Origin: Planctomycetota bacterium
Lineage (GTDB): Bacteria; Planctomycetota; Phycisphaerae; Sedimentisphaerales; Anaerobacaceae
DNA length: 39,508 nucleotides
Direction: 5' to 3'
Assembly: GCA_019456255.1 (NCBI GenBank)
Contig: VRUG01000023.1
Coordinates: forward strand, 1 to 39,508
Shown: one piece after another, positions 25,418-35,200 of the stretch
How positions within the stretch are numbered: the stretch's first letter is position 1
Layout: every line of letters starts with the position of its first letter
Notes under the pieces: generated by a model
Told to the model about the DNA's origin: nothing
Databases searched by the model: none
Seen by the model: the letters and a program-made list of their open reading frames with translations, nothing else
Position numbers and translations under genes: made by a program

Positions 25418-26617
25418 ATGAAAGTAGCGATAGCTAAAGCTGAAAATTATGATGAGCAAAAGGTTCGGAAGGCGTTTGACGAGCTTTTTTCGATGTTGGG
25501 ATATGATGAAGATAACCCATTGAACCAGATCGTTAAGCCCGGTGACAAGGTCTTTATCAAGCCTAACTGGGTGGCGCATGAGTATCGAAAATCCTGCGGA
25601 CATCATGATTCTGTTTATTCTACGATTACTCATCCTATGGTGATACGTGTTATGGCTGACTATGTAGCAAAGGCTTTGCAGGGAGAGGGTGAAATTGTAA
25701 TTGGTGACAACCCATCTATAGATGCTGATTTCGATAAGCTTATGCAGTTGTCTCAACTTCAAGATCTGGAAACGAAGTATGACGTTCCCTGTCGGTTTGT
25801 TGACCTTAGGCCATTGAGATGTGTAGATTTGAAAGACTATGGCAAGAAACGCAAAATGAAGTCCCAGGAGGGTGATTCGGAGGGGTCAACTACGATCAAT
25901 TTAGGAAAGACGTCACTGTTTAATGGTATTAATCCATTATTGTTTAGAGGAGTCTTTACCAATAGATGGGAAACAATCCGGCGTCACTTTGGTTCGCGAC
26001 ATGATTATACTTTTTCCAATTCTATTGTAAATGCAGATGTCTATATTTCTATTCCAAAGTTAAAGACGCACCATAAAGTCGGTATGACGCTTAATCTTAA
26101 AGGACTGGTTGGTGCGATCAGTGACAAGAATCTGTTAGTACATTGGCGTATCGGTTGGCCTGGAATTGGCGGTGACGAATACCCGAGTTTTGGCGCATGG
26201 TTAAAAGGTTTGTTTCAAAGAGTAAAAAAACGCGGTGCCTGGAGCGGCAACGACACTATATGGAGGATGGTTGTTGATATCTATAACGCGTTTAATAAGA
26301 TTCGCACTCGTCGGGTTTTTTCTGTAGTTGATGGAATAGTTGGCGGCGAAGGAGATGGGCCTTTCTGTCCTGTTTCAAAAGAAAGTGGTGTACTTTTGGC
26401 AGGAGAAGATCTTTTGGCAGTGGATTGTGTTGCCGGCAGACTTATGGGATTTGACGTTATGCAGATTCCGTATTTGCGGCATTTTGTGAGTAATAATCTG
26501 ATAGATTTCAGTAAGGTCAAGATTTTTGCTAAAGAATTTGAGGAAGAAAATTTTCTTAATAATAACAATAGGAATCTCGGTTTTTTATCGCCTGGTGGTT
26601 GGGACAACTTGTGTTGA
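25418..26617 (+). CDS. DUF362 domain protein
   Basis: A 399-residue protein of the DUF362 family. Recognisable parts are GDKVFIKPNWVAHE near 46-59, the THPMVIRVMADYV helix, IVIGDNPS, and the central block ISIPKLKTHHKVGMTLNLKGLVGAISDK near 211-238, then the C-terminal AVDCVAGRLMGFD. Unlike many relatives it has no CxxCxxC ferredoxin cluster. The family has no agreed reaction; members occur in cofactor and glycan clusters. Seventeen bases from the previous gene and 49 bp before the TagD-like gene. Confidence 0.85.
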   Translation: MKVAIAKAENYDEQKVRKAFDELFSMLGYDEDNPLNQIVKPGDKVFIKPNWVAHEYRKSCGHHDSVYSTITHPMVIRVMADYVAKALQGEGEIVIGDNPSIDADFDKLMQLSQLQDLETKYDVPCRFVDLRPLRCVDLKDYGKKRKMKSQEGDSEGSTTINLGKTSLFNGINPLLFRGVFTNRWETIRRHFGSRHDYTFSNSIVNADVYISIPKLKTHHKVGMTLNLKGLVGAISDKNLLVHWRIGWPGIGGDEYPSFGAWLKGLFQRVKKRGAWSGNDTIWRMVVDIYNAFNKIRTRRVFSVVDGIVGGEGDGPFCPVSKESGVLLAGEDLLAVDCVAGRLMGFDVMQIPYLRHFVSNNLIDFSKVKIFAKEFEEENFLNNNNRNLGFLSPGGWDNLC

Positions 26618-26666
26618 GTATAGCGGAAAAGAATTAAGGTTCCCGCAAAAGAAAAGGAAGTGTGCT

Positions 26667-27104
26667 ATGAAAGTTGGTTATACGACAGGAGTTTTTGACT
26701 TGTTTCATATAGGCCATCTAAACATTCTGAATAAGGCCAAAGCTATGTGTGATAAGCTAATAGTCGCGGTGACAACCGATGAGCTTATGATGAAATATAA
26801 GAAAAGAGAACCCATTGTACCATTTGTTGAAAGGTGCGAGATCGTAAAAAATATCAAGTGCGTTGATGTTGTCATTGCCCAGGAAACATTAGATAAGTTC
26901 GAAGTTTGGAACAAACTCAAGTTTGATTTTCTCTTTGTTGGCGATGACTGGCACAAGAGCCCTGAATGGGAAAAAAGACAGAAGCAGTTCGAAGAGGTGG
27001 GTGTTCGTGTTATATATTTTCCTTATACAAAGGGAACGTCGTCAACGTTAATTAATGAGATTCTTTTAGAGAGACGCAAGTCATTGAGTGAAAGCATTGT
27101 TTAA
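26667..27104 (+). CDS. TagD-like glycerol-3-phosphate cytidylyltransferase
   Basis: A 145-residue nucleotidyltransferase of the cytidylyltransferase superfamily. TTGVFDLFHIGHLNIL has the HxGH motif at residues 14-17, and the C-terminal TSSTLI segment takes the place of the ISTT motif. The expected product is CDP-glycerol, as for TagD of teichoic-acid synthesis; CDP-ribitol- or CDP-ethanolamine-type products are alternatives. The ATG at 26667 with AAGGAAG upstream is the start; the frame extends further back only through the DUF362 coding region. It would supply the donor for the CDP-glycerol-transferase-like domain of the next gene. Confidence 0.88.
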   Translation: MKVGYTTGVFDLFHIGHLNILNKAKAMCDKLIVAVTTDELMMKYKKREPIVPFVERCEIVKNIKCVDVVIAQETLDKFEVWNKLKFDFLFVGDDWHKSPEWEKRQKQFEEVGVRVIYFPYTKGTSSTLINEILLERRKSLSESIV

Positions 27105-27165
27105 GAGCAGGGGAGTAACCTGGATATGTCAGTTCTCTATATGAACTGAGGAGTAAAGAAGTTTT

Positions 27166-30100
27166 ATGAAAATAGAGTTTTATCATGTTGATGCATTTGA
27201 AGCGGTTCATTACGAACCGATTTGGCGTGCTTTATGTGCTGCTGGTGTTGATGCCAGATTAGTGGCTATCCCGGGCTCTGATAATACTGCTCAGGAAGGG
27301 TGGTTTGATTTTGAGCGCTTGAAGTCTTGCTATGATTCGAGACATATCCCATTTTCTACAACGTCAGATTATGACTGTTCGGCAATAACAACTCAAAATG
27401 AGAGTGTTCTCAGGCATTATAAATCTTTACATATTCGCTTGCCATATGGCCCGGTTGTTTATCCTGAGTCGTGGGGTCTTAGTGAGAAGCCTGCCAGGCC
27501 TTTCGATGCTCTTCTTGTTCATGGCCAGTTTTATTTCGAATATTTTTCTCAATGGAAATCCAAGGATGAGATGTCAATTATTGGTTATCCTTATTATGAC
27601 GATTTTTTTGCAGGTAAAATCAACACTTCACAGTGTTCTTCGAAATGGTGTTTAGATAAATCGAAACAAACGATTGTATATTTGCCCACATGGGAAGGTC
27701 GGTCTTCTATAGACGCATTCTTGGACCAAATCTCAAGTTTGACCTCAGAGTTTAATGTTTTGGTTAAACCTCATCATTGTACACTGCGAATGGAACCTGA
27801 GCGAATGGCCAGAATCGCAAGGTCCGGGCTAACGCTTGTTGAGAGTGCTTATGCGCTTCCTGCCTTGTTTAGTGTAGCTGATTTAGTTATTGCAGATACT
27901 CGCAGCGGAGCATTTTTTGAGTCGATCATGACCGATACGACAACAATTGGCTTGGCCCCCAATCGGGCTGAAATTCAGGAATGGTTAGAGCCTAAAGGTG
28001 TCACGCAGCTTGGTCCGATTTGTACCGATCCTACCACATTGAAAACAGCTGTAGGTAAATTGTTTGAAAATGATTTTTACAAATCCGCACGGCAACAATG
28101 GGCAGATAAACATGTATCATTTCGTGACGGCAGTGCAGCTAAGCACGCTGCAGATGAGATTATAAAACTTGTTGAACGAAAACAAGATAATGAAACATCC
28201 AAAGCTTCCCAAATATCAGTTCCTGTCGATATTGGAAAGAAGAAATTGGATTTTGAAAGGAAAAAGAGAAATATTTTCTGGATTTGCATTGATGGATTAA
28301 TGGCTGGGAAACTTAATTGTTGCGGCAACACCAAGCGTCCGAAATTATTTGTGGATGAACTGCTGTCGCGTGGTGCTCTTTTTTCTAAGGTATATACCGC
28401 AGGGGCCGGCACGCAGACCTCTATGCATGCTGCGTTTACTTCCATGCAATCTGCCAGTAGTGGAACAGTAGGGTGGACCCAGGAAGCGTTAGATAAGATT
28501 GACCCGAATACTTTGTCTCTGACGGATTTTCTAAAACGTGATGGTTATCATACATTTCATTATTGTGATGGTGTTACACCGCAAGTTGTGCCCAAATCGG
28601 GATTTGATGTGTGGGAAACAAGCGGTTATCATGTAGGGCAGATAATCAAAAATACCAGCCCTACAATGGATTGTCAAAAACGTGATGAATTCATTGACCA
28701 ATATAACCAGCAAAAAAGTCCGAAGTTTGCTTATCTGCATATGCATCTTTTGCATGACTTGAATATAGCATTTGGTGATATATGGCCTACAGAGGGGTAC
28801 GAACATAATATTACGTTATTAAGTGAGAGTCTTGAACAACTGTTGCAAAAAATCAAAATTAATGATGATGACTTATTGATTGTTTCAACTGACCACGGCG
28901 TGATTTTAGACAAGCTTTATGTTGAGTATGAACGACAAGCTGGTCCGCGTCATGAAGAAGTTAGCAATCAGGCATTTTATAGTTTTATCAACAAGGATCT
29001 TACTCGGTGTTTTACAGACCGGCTGTTTGCTACTATTGATATTGCCCCTACAATTCTCGATATCATTGGTGCCGGGCCGATGGGCGCTCAAGGTCAGAGT
29101 TTACTGCCCTTTATGCTTGGCGATACTGCTGGTTATAAACCTGCCATGGTTTTTAGAGAAAAAGGCGCAGCTTATGACACACCGCCTTCTCCTGATGAGT
29201 CGAACTTATGGTGTGTGAGGACAGAGCGGTGGAAGTATGTCACTCATAAATGGCGAAAAGATTGTGAATGGCTCATGGATTTACAGAATGATGGTGATTA
29301 TAAAAAAAATCTTATAGGCCAGGGGCTTGAGATAGAAGATATATTGCGAAAAGCTGTCCATGAAAGATTGATAGATAATCCCAAAAAACCATTGGAGATT
29401 TATGCTGAGAACAAACTTGAATTTTCTCGCAGTGAGATTAAGCCTGTAATTAGTATTGTCATGCCGGTTGAAGTTGCAACGCCGTGGCTATCGAAAAGTA
29501 TAGATTCGCTCTTGACTCAGGTCGGGCCTTACTATGAATTGATCATACTCGACGCAGAAGAAACAAACTACACAGAACAGACGGTATTAAATAAATATAG
29601 TGGTCGTCCCAATGTTCATTATCACCGACTGGAACAACATCTATTGTTTGAGCTCCTGAACTTTGGAATAGAATCTGCGGGAGGTGATTATATCGCGTTG
29701 GCATCACCGCAAGCTTGTTATGAAGATGATTTCATCTATGAGCTTAAAAAGAGGTTAGACAGTAATAAGGGAATTGGTTTGGCATATTCAGATGGGAAGG
29801 TTGTACGTGAAGATGATTGTGTTAATGGAAATGATACTGTCGAAGATTCCAAGCTCGAATTGTGGAATGCTCCCAAAGAGTTTGTGCCATCGGTGCTGTT
29901 TCGCATAAATCTGATGAAAAAAACAGGGTTATTTATAAAGGAAGAAAATTTATATCAGCAGATGTGGAAAAGAATGGCGAAAGTGACGCACTTCGCATAC
30001 GTGCCGCAGTTTTCAGCTCAATACTATAGGATTGAAGGACAAGCTATGGGCGAAAAATTGCAAGCACAAAAAGCAAATCCAAAAGTTTCAGTAGTTTTGC

Positions 30101-32244
30101 CGACTTATAATCATCTAAAATTTTTACCGAAAGCTATCGATAGTGTTTTGTCCCAGACATACGGTGACTTTGAGCTTATTATAGTTAATGACGGCTCAAC
30201 GGATGGTACAGCTGAATATCTTGATGCGTTAGAAGACCCGCGAATTCGGGTTATACATCAGGAGAACAAGCGTTTACCGGAGGCATTAAATACCGGCTTT
30301 CGCGGGGCAAAGGGAGAATACCTGACCTGGATTTCTTCTGATAATTATTGTGTTCCTATTTATTTGGAGGCGTTTGTTGCTGCGTTGGATGCCAATCCTG
30401 ATGCTGGCTTTGCGTATTCTGCTTATGCAGTAATTGATGAAGATGGCCAATATAAAGACAATCGCGAGCGATTTGATGTCTCTCTTCACAATTTATTTAC
30501 CCACAATGCAGGCACCGCTTCATTTATGTATCGGCGGATTTGCCAGGAAAAGGTAGGTCTTTACGACCCAGAAGTTGAAGGGGCAGAAGACTGGGATATG
30601 TGGCTGCGAATTGTTGAGCAATTTCAAACAGTTTATATCCCAGAGGTTCTATATTACTATCGCGAACATAAAGAGAGTATGACACAAAAGATTCCGGAAG
30701 AGATACATCGGGCTGGCCAACGAGTATTTCAAAAGGCTCTCAATCGCCATAATAACAAATTGGATATGATGAAATTGTATCCGATGATTTCATTGTGCAA
30801 AGACCAGAAACAAGCCAGATTTGATGCTTGTTTTGATTTTGGAATCAATATTCTTATGTGGAAGTTCGCTCGGGCTGAATTGGCATGTCAAATGTTTGAG
30901 AACGCTCTGTCATTATTTCCTGATTCGATGGAGACAGCCTGCAATCTTGCAATCGCTTACGCTCGATTAGGGTTGCAGGAAAAGGTGGTCACGTTAAAGC
31001 AGGCGATGGCAGAGAAGACCGATGACCCCAAAATTCAGGACTTTTGGCATAATATTATAGAAGCATGCCATGCAAATAATCCGGATATATTCACCAGGAA
31101 ATTTTTATTCATAATTGACAAGAAACTGGTGGAATTATTTCAACTTGAAGAAAAAAACAAACGCGTTTTTAATTTTACCGGCAATGCCCAACCCAAAAGA
31201 GCAGCATTGTCTAAGGGTAATGATAGTATAGAGTTGAAGAAACAAAAGTATGTAGTAACTCTGCTTGGCTATACAGACCCTGAGCACACAAATTGGTATC
31301 CATGGAAGATGTTCCACCGAGTATTTGAAGAACTTGGATATTCTTCTCAATGGGTCGAGGTCGATGATATTGCCCCGACATCGTCTCAGCGAAGGATATT
31401 TATATGCTGGAACGAGCCTGATGCAAAAACACTTATAAGCCTTGGTAAAATCAGACCGGGCGATGTCGTGTTGCAAAAGCTTACCTCGCTGGGAAAAGGA
31501 TATGGAGACGTGAATTGGGGAAATGACGCGTTGGGATTTTTTAAGAACTGGACATGGCCTATTTACAAAGACGTCGAAAATTTATATGACAGCGGTGTAA
31601 ACATTTATGCTTTTGGCTGCAGAACTAATACCAGTCTATTTCCTGAAAAACACAGAATCTGCGAAAAACTCAAAGGCAGAATTCACTGGATACCGTGGGG
31701 CTCGAGCCTTTATAGCTGGGAAGAAATACAAAACGCAAAACCAGTGATAAGTGATTTCCGTAGCGATATCGGTTTTATAGGGTCGGTGTGGGGCAAAACC
31801 GGCAGGGGAAATGTTGATGTAGTCAGGGATTTTTTGGAACCTCTTATGCCGGGCAGAAAATGTGTGTTAGCAGGAAAGGGAACCGAGCAGGGTCCTGTAG
31901 ACGATGAGAGACACAAAGAAATATTAAGGAGAAGTAAACTTTGCCCCATAATTAATGCCGCAAGCTGGAAAGCTGAAAGAGGGATCCAGGACCGATTTTG
32001 GACGGTCTTTACTACGGGCAGGTTTGGGATTGTAGATTCGGAAGGGATTTACGATTTCTTTGACGAGGATGAGGTTGTATGTGAGACCGAGCCGGCAGAG
32101 TATGTGCTGAAATCCATGTACTATATGGAAAACGTGGAAAAGCAACTGCCTTACATAGAAAAGGTGCAGGCAAGAATCAAGAAAGAATATAACTATTATG
32201 TAACATGGAACAATTTATTAAGCAGTATTATTTCCGAGCAATGA
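27166..32244 (+). CDS. 1692-aa fusion: CDP-glycerol transferase-like, sulfatase-fold, two GT2, CgeB-like
   Basis: Domains in order: residues ~1-340, TagF/TagB-like CDP-glycerol glycerophosphotransferase fold (IGYPYYDDFF, YLPTWEGRSS, VLVKPHH, VADLVIADTRSGAFFE); ~366-655, alkaline-phosphatase/sulfatase fold (FWICIDGLMAG, AGTQTSMHAAFTS with a Thr/Ser nucleophile region instead of CxPxR, STDHGV); ~760-960, a GT2 domain with eroded motifs; ~971-1190, an intact GT2 (SVVLPTYNHLKF, IIVNDGSTDGTAEY); ~1225-1290, TPR-like helices; ~1361-1692, CgeB-like GT-B. No signal peptide or TM helices, so it works in the cytoplasm. A 6-bp hairpin (27130-27148) lies just before the GGAG of its ribosome site. Confidence 0.82.
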   Translation: MKIEFYHVDAFEAVHYEPIWRALCAAGVDARLVAIPGSDNTAQEGWFDFERLKSCYDSRHIPFSTTSDYDCSAITTQNESVLRHYKSLHIRLPYGPVVYPESWGLSEKPARPFDALLVHGQFYFEYFSQWKSKDEMSIIGYPYYDDFFAGKINTSQCSSKWCLDKSKQTIVYLPTWEGRSSIDAFLDQISSLTSEFNVLVKPHHCTLRMEPERMARIARSGLTLVESAYALPALFSVADLVIADTRSGAFFESIMTDTTTIGLAPNRAEIQEWLEPKGVTQLGPICTDPTTLKTAVGKLFENDFYKSARQQWADKHVSFRDGSAAKHAADEIIKLVERKQDNETSKASQISVPVDIGKKKLDFERKKRNIFWICIDGLMAGKLNCCGNTKRPKLFVDELLSRGALFSKVYTAGAGTQTSMHAAFTSMQSASSGTVGWTQEALDKIDPNTLSLTDFLKRDGYHTFHYCDGVTPQVVPKSGFDVWETSGYHVGQIIKNTSPTMDCQKRDEFIDQYNQQKSPKFAYLHMHLLHDLNIAFGDIWPTEGYEHNITLLSESLEQLLQKIKINDDDLLIVSTDHGVILDKLYVEYERQAGPRHEEVSNQAFYSFINKDLTRCFTDRLFATIDIAPTILDIIGAGPMGAQGQSLLPFMLGDTAGYKPAMVFREKGAAYDTPPSPDESNLWCVRTERWKYVTHKWRKDCEWLMDLQNDGDYKKNLIGQGLEIEDILRKAVHERLIDNPKKPLEIYAENKLEFSRSEIKPVISIVMPVEVATPWLSKSIDSLLTQVGPYYELIILDAEETNYTEQTVLNKYSGRPNVHYHRLEQHLLFELLNFGIESAGGDYIALASPQACYEDDFIYELKKRLDSNKGIGLAYSDGKVVREDDCVNGNDTVEDSKLELWNAPKEFVPSVLFRINLMKKTGLFIKEENLYQQMWKRMAKVTHFAYVPQFSAQYYRIEGQAMGEKLQAQKANPKVSVVLPTYNHLKFLPKAIDSVLSQTYGDFELIIVNDGSTDGTAEYLDALEDPRIRVIHQENKRLPEALNTGFRGAKGEYLTWISSDNYCVPIYLEAFVAALDANPDAGFAYSAYAVIDEDGQYKDNRERFDVSLHNLFTHNAGTASFMYRRICQEKVGLYDPEVEGAEDWDMWLRIVEQFQTVYIPEVLYYYREHKESMTQKIPEEIHRAGQRVFQKALNRHNNKLDMMKLYPMISLCKDQKQARFDACFDFGINILMWKFARAELACQMFENALSLFPDSMETACNLAIAYARLGLQEKVVTLKQAMAEKTDDPKIQDFWHNIIEACHANNPDIFTRKFLFIIDKKLVELFQLEEKNKRVFNFTGNAQPKRAALSKGNDSIELKKQKYVVTLLGYTDPEHTNWYPWKMFHRVFEELGYSSQWVEVDDIAPTSSQRRIFICWNEPDAKTLISLGKIRPGDVVLQKLTSLGKGYGDVNWGNDALGFFKNWTWPIYKDVENLYDSGVNIYAFGCRTNTSLFPEKHRICEKLKGRIHWIPWGSSLYSWEEIQNAKPVISDFRSDIGFIGSVWGKTGRGNVDVVRDFLEPLMPGRKCVLAGKGTEQGPVDDERHKEILRRSKLCPIINAASWKAERGIQDRFWTVFTTGRFGIVDSEGIYDFFDEDEVVCETEPAEYVLKSMYYMENVEKQLPYIEKVQARIKKEYNYYVTWNNLLSSIISEQ

Positions 32245-32283
32245 TGTGAATGCCTAATTTACTCTTGAAAGGAGTTTTGAATA

Positions 32284-35200
32284 TTGAAAAGAGCATATGT
32301 AATTGGTAATGACCCATGTCTAAATCAGATAGATATCAAAAAACTTTCTTCTGAGACGACGATATCTTTTGACCGTGCATATATCGCATATGAAGAATGG
32401 GGTTTTTATCCTACATATTTTATGTGTGTAGATGAAGCTGTTTTGGAAAATATAAAGTATGACATTAATCGTCTCATCAAATATTCTCCTATCGAACATT
32501 TTTTCCTGCCTGATTGGATCAAGCCGTCAATTATAGAATCGCATAAAGTTACATTCATTCACCTAAGCAAAGAAAAGTTTTTTGGAACGGTATTTAATGA
32601 TTTGAGTTTATTAGGTAACGTAGGTGCCTGTTCTGTTCAAATATTAAATATTTTAGGATACGACCAGATAGTTCTTCTCGGCAGTGATTGCTGTTACCAA
32701 AAGTCTGATTTGGAAAGAGCGGAGTTGGAAAATTGGAGATATCTATCACAAAATGCTTTGGCCTATGGCATTGAAATCATATCATCGAGTCCGGGCTCGA
32801 AACTCAATACAATATTTCCTTATATTGAGTTTGAATCGGTTATTTTAAGTGATACGGAGGACTTAAATGTATTGAACAAAGTGGTGTCGAGCATTAATAG
32901 TGAGATAGATGGACGTTGGTGTGGTCTTAAAGAGACGCAGATCGAGTACTGTAAGATAGTTGACGAACTTTGTAAAAACATATCGCAACCTTGTGTTCTT
33001 CTTGAAATCGGGACCCTTTATGGGGGCAGTGCTATAGCTGCTTTGATGATCGCTAAGCTTAGGGGTGTTCTTGATCTTGTTAAGGTTATCTGTATCGATC
33101 CTCTTTATGGATATTACAAGAAAGGTACTCTTGATAGTGCCGGAGAGATATCCTTTGAGCGAACAAGAGATAACTTTTACAAATTTGGATTTGAGGATAA
33201 AAACTTTGAGTTGATTACTAAAAAAAGCAATGAGGTAGATCTGTCCCGCTTCGCAGACGACTCTATAAAGTTGCTTTTCATCGATGGTGACCATAGTTAC
33301 GAAGGTGTGAAATATGATTGGGAACACTATGGTAAGCTTGTAGATGATGATGGTATTATTCTTTTTGATAATTATGCTGACCGGATTGATTCACGTACAG
33401 GCAATAAGGTTTGGCCAGGTGTGAAAAAGTTTGTGGATAATGAAGTTATTCCAAACGAAGATGTAAACATACAATCAAGTAATGCTGAAATTATGGTAAT
33501 CTCATGCAAAAACAACAATAAATCCACTTGTTGTGGGAAATTTGATTTAGCAAATACACCTCACACTTACCTTTTTATGCCATCTAATGATACGCATGTT
33601 CATTATATGCTTTCTCTTTCAGAAAAGGTGGGGGATTCTCAATTTCTGATTCGCTCAAAAATAAAAGAAAATTCAGAGTATTATTTAAGAGCGTATAGAA
33701 AGGATTTTGTAGTTTATCAGCCAGACATTTTAAAGACTATCAATCCGTCTGTTGTTGTTTTAGGAATCGATTGGAGTCCGCAAGAAAGACAGATTATCGA
33801 GGAAGCAAAACAACTTGGGATTCCCACAGTTTGTATCCAGGAGGGGTGTTTGGATTTTCTTGACCAGAGTAAAGGACGTTTAATGCACTCAGAATATATT
33901 TTCTTGCATGGGCCTGTAATGCGAAAGTATCTTCAAAGGCAAGAAGGTCTTATTGTTACCGGCAACCCAAAGTATGACGACCTTTATGAAACTCCATTGC
34001 CCGAAAAACCAATGGTGATAATTAATTGCAATTTCACATATGATATTTACGAAGAGTTTCGCAACCAATGGGTGACCGATACCGCTAATGCCTGCAAGCA
34101 GTTAGGGCTCGATTTCTTTATCTCTCAACACCCACGAGATAACGGCGTCTTTCCATCTGAATATAAGGTCGTAAAATCTGGTGCGTTCAAGCTTAGAAGT
34201 CAGCTTGAACAGTCATCAATATTAATAGCCCGGTTCAGTACGGTTATCTATGAAGCATTGATGATGGGAAGAGAAGCTGTTTATTACAATCCTCATAATG
34301 AACCTTTCAGGATTTTTGCCGAAGATGATACCGGCGGGATAGGTCTTGCAAATGATTATCCTCAATTGGTTTCTGCTCTTGAGTTGGCGGTTAATAATCT
34401 CGATAGTAATAAGGCAAATAGACACAAATTCCTGAAGCAGCACTGCGGTACGCTGAACCATGATGCGACAAATAGATGTGCAGAATACCTGCGGAGAATT
34501 GCGGAGGGTACAATTCACGAAAAACCTCTTATAGATTTAGATAAGTGCTTAACTCTGCGCGACGATGCGACAGTGCAAAGTTCAGAGAACCTGGCGAAAG
34601 TTAGCCGGATTGCAAATTTCCGGAAGATTGCTGGAAAAGCTGTTAAAGATGTACAGGATTGCTCAAGTATTATTGCTAAGGGTAAAGAGAGCAAAGTGCG
34701 AATTTCTGTTGTACTTGCAACTTACCGCAGAGCTGATTATCTGGCGATGGCATTGGAGTGCCTCAGCAAGCAAACCCTCGATAAAGAACTATATGAAATA
34801 ATTGTTGTCGATAACAACTCACGGGACAACACTAAGGAAGTGGTCGATAGATACCCGTCATTTAAATACATCTTAGAAGAGGAGCTTGGTCTTTCACCTG
34901 CACGCAATACGGGAATTCGCGCAGCTGTGGGTGATTTTATAACTTTTATTGATGATGACTCCGAGGCAGACCCTAATTGGCTAAAGACCTTAGTTGACAT
35001 GCACGATAAGTATCCTGATGCATGGGTGGTCGGAGGTAAAATATTATTGAAGTGGGACGCCGAGCCGCCGGAATGGCTGACCGAATCCAACTATAATAAT
35101 TTAGGTTTACGTAATTTAGGTGATATACCGAGGCAGTTAAGTTATCCCGAAGGACTGGCTGGTTCGAATTGTTCATTCATAAAAGAAGTTTTTTCCCAGA

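Noticed and set aside
27166..32244. Secreted LtaS-type enzyme
   Set aside because: The sulfatase-fold domain is flanked by cytoplasmic glycosyltransferases and no signal peptide or TM helices are seen.
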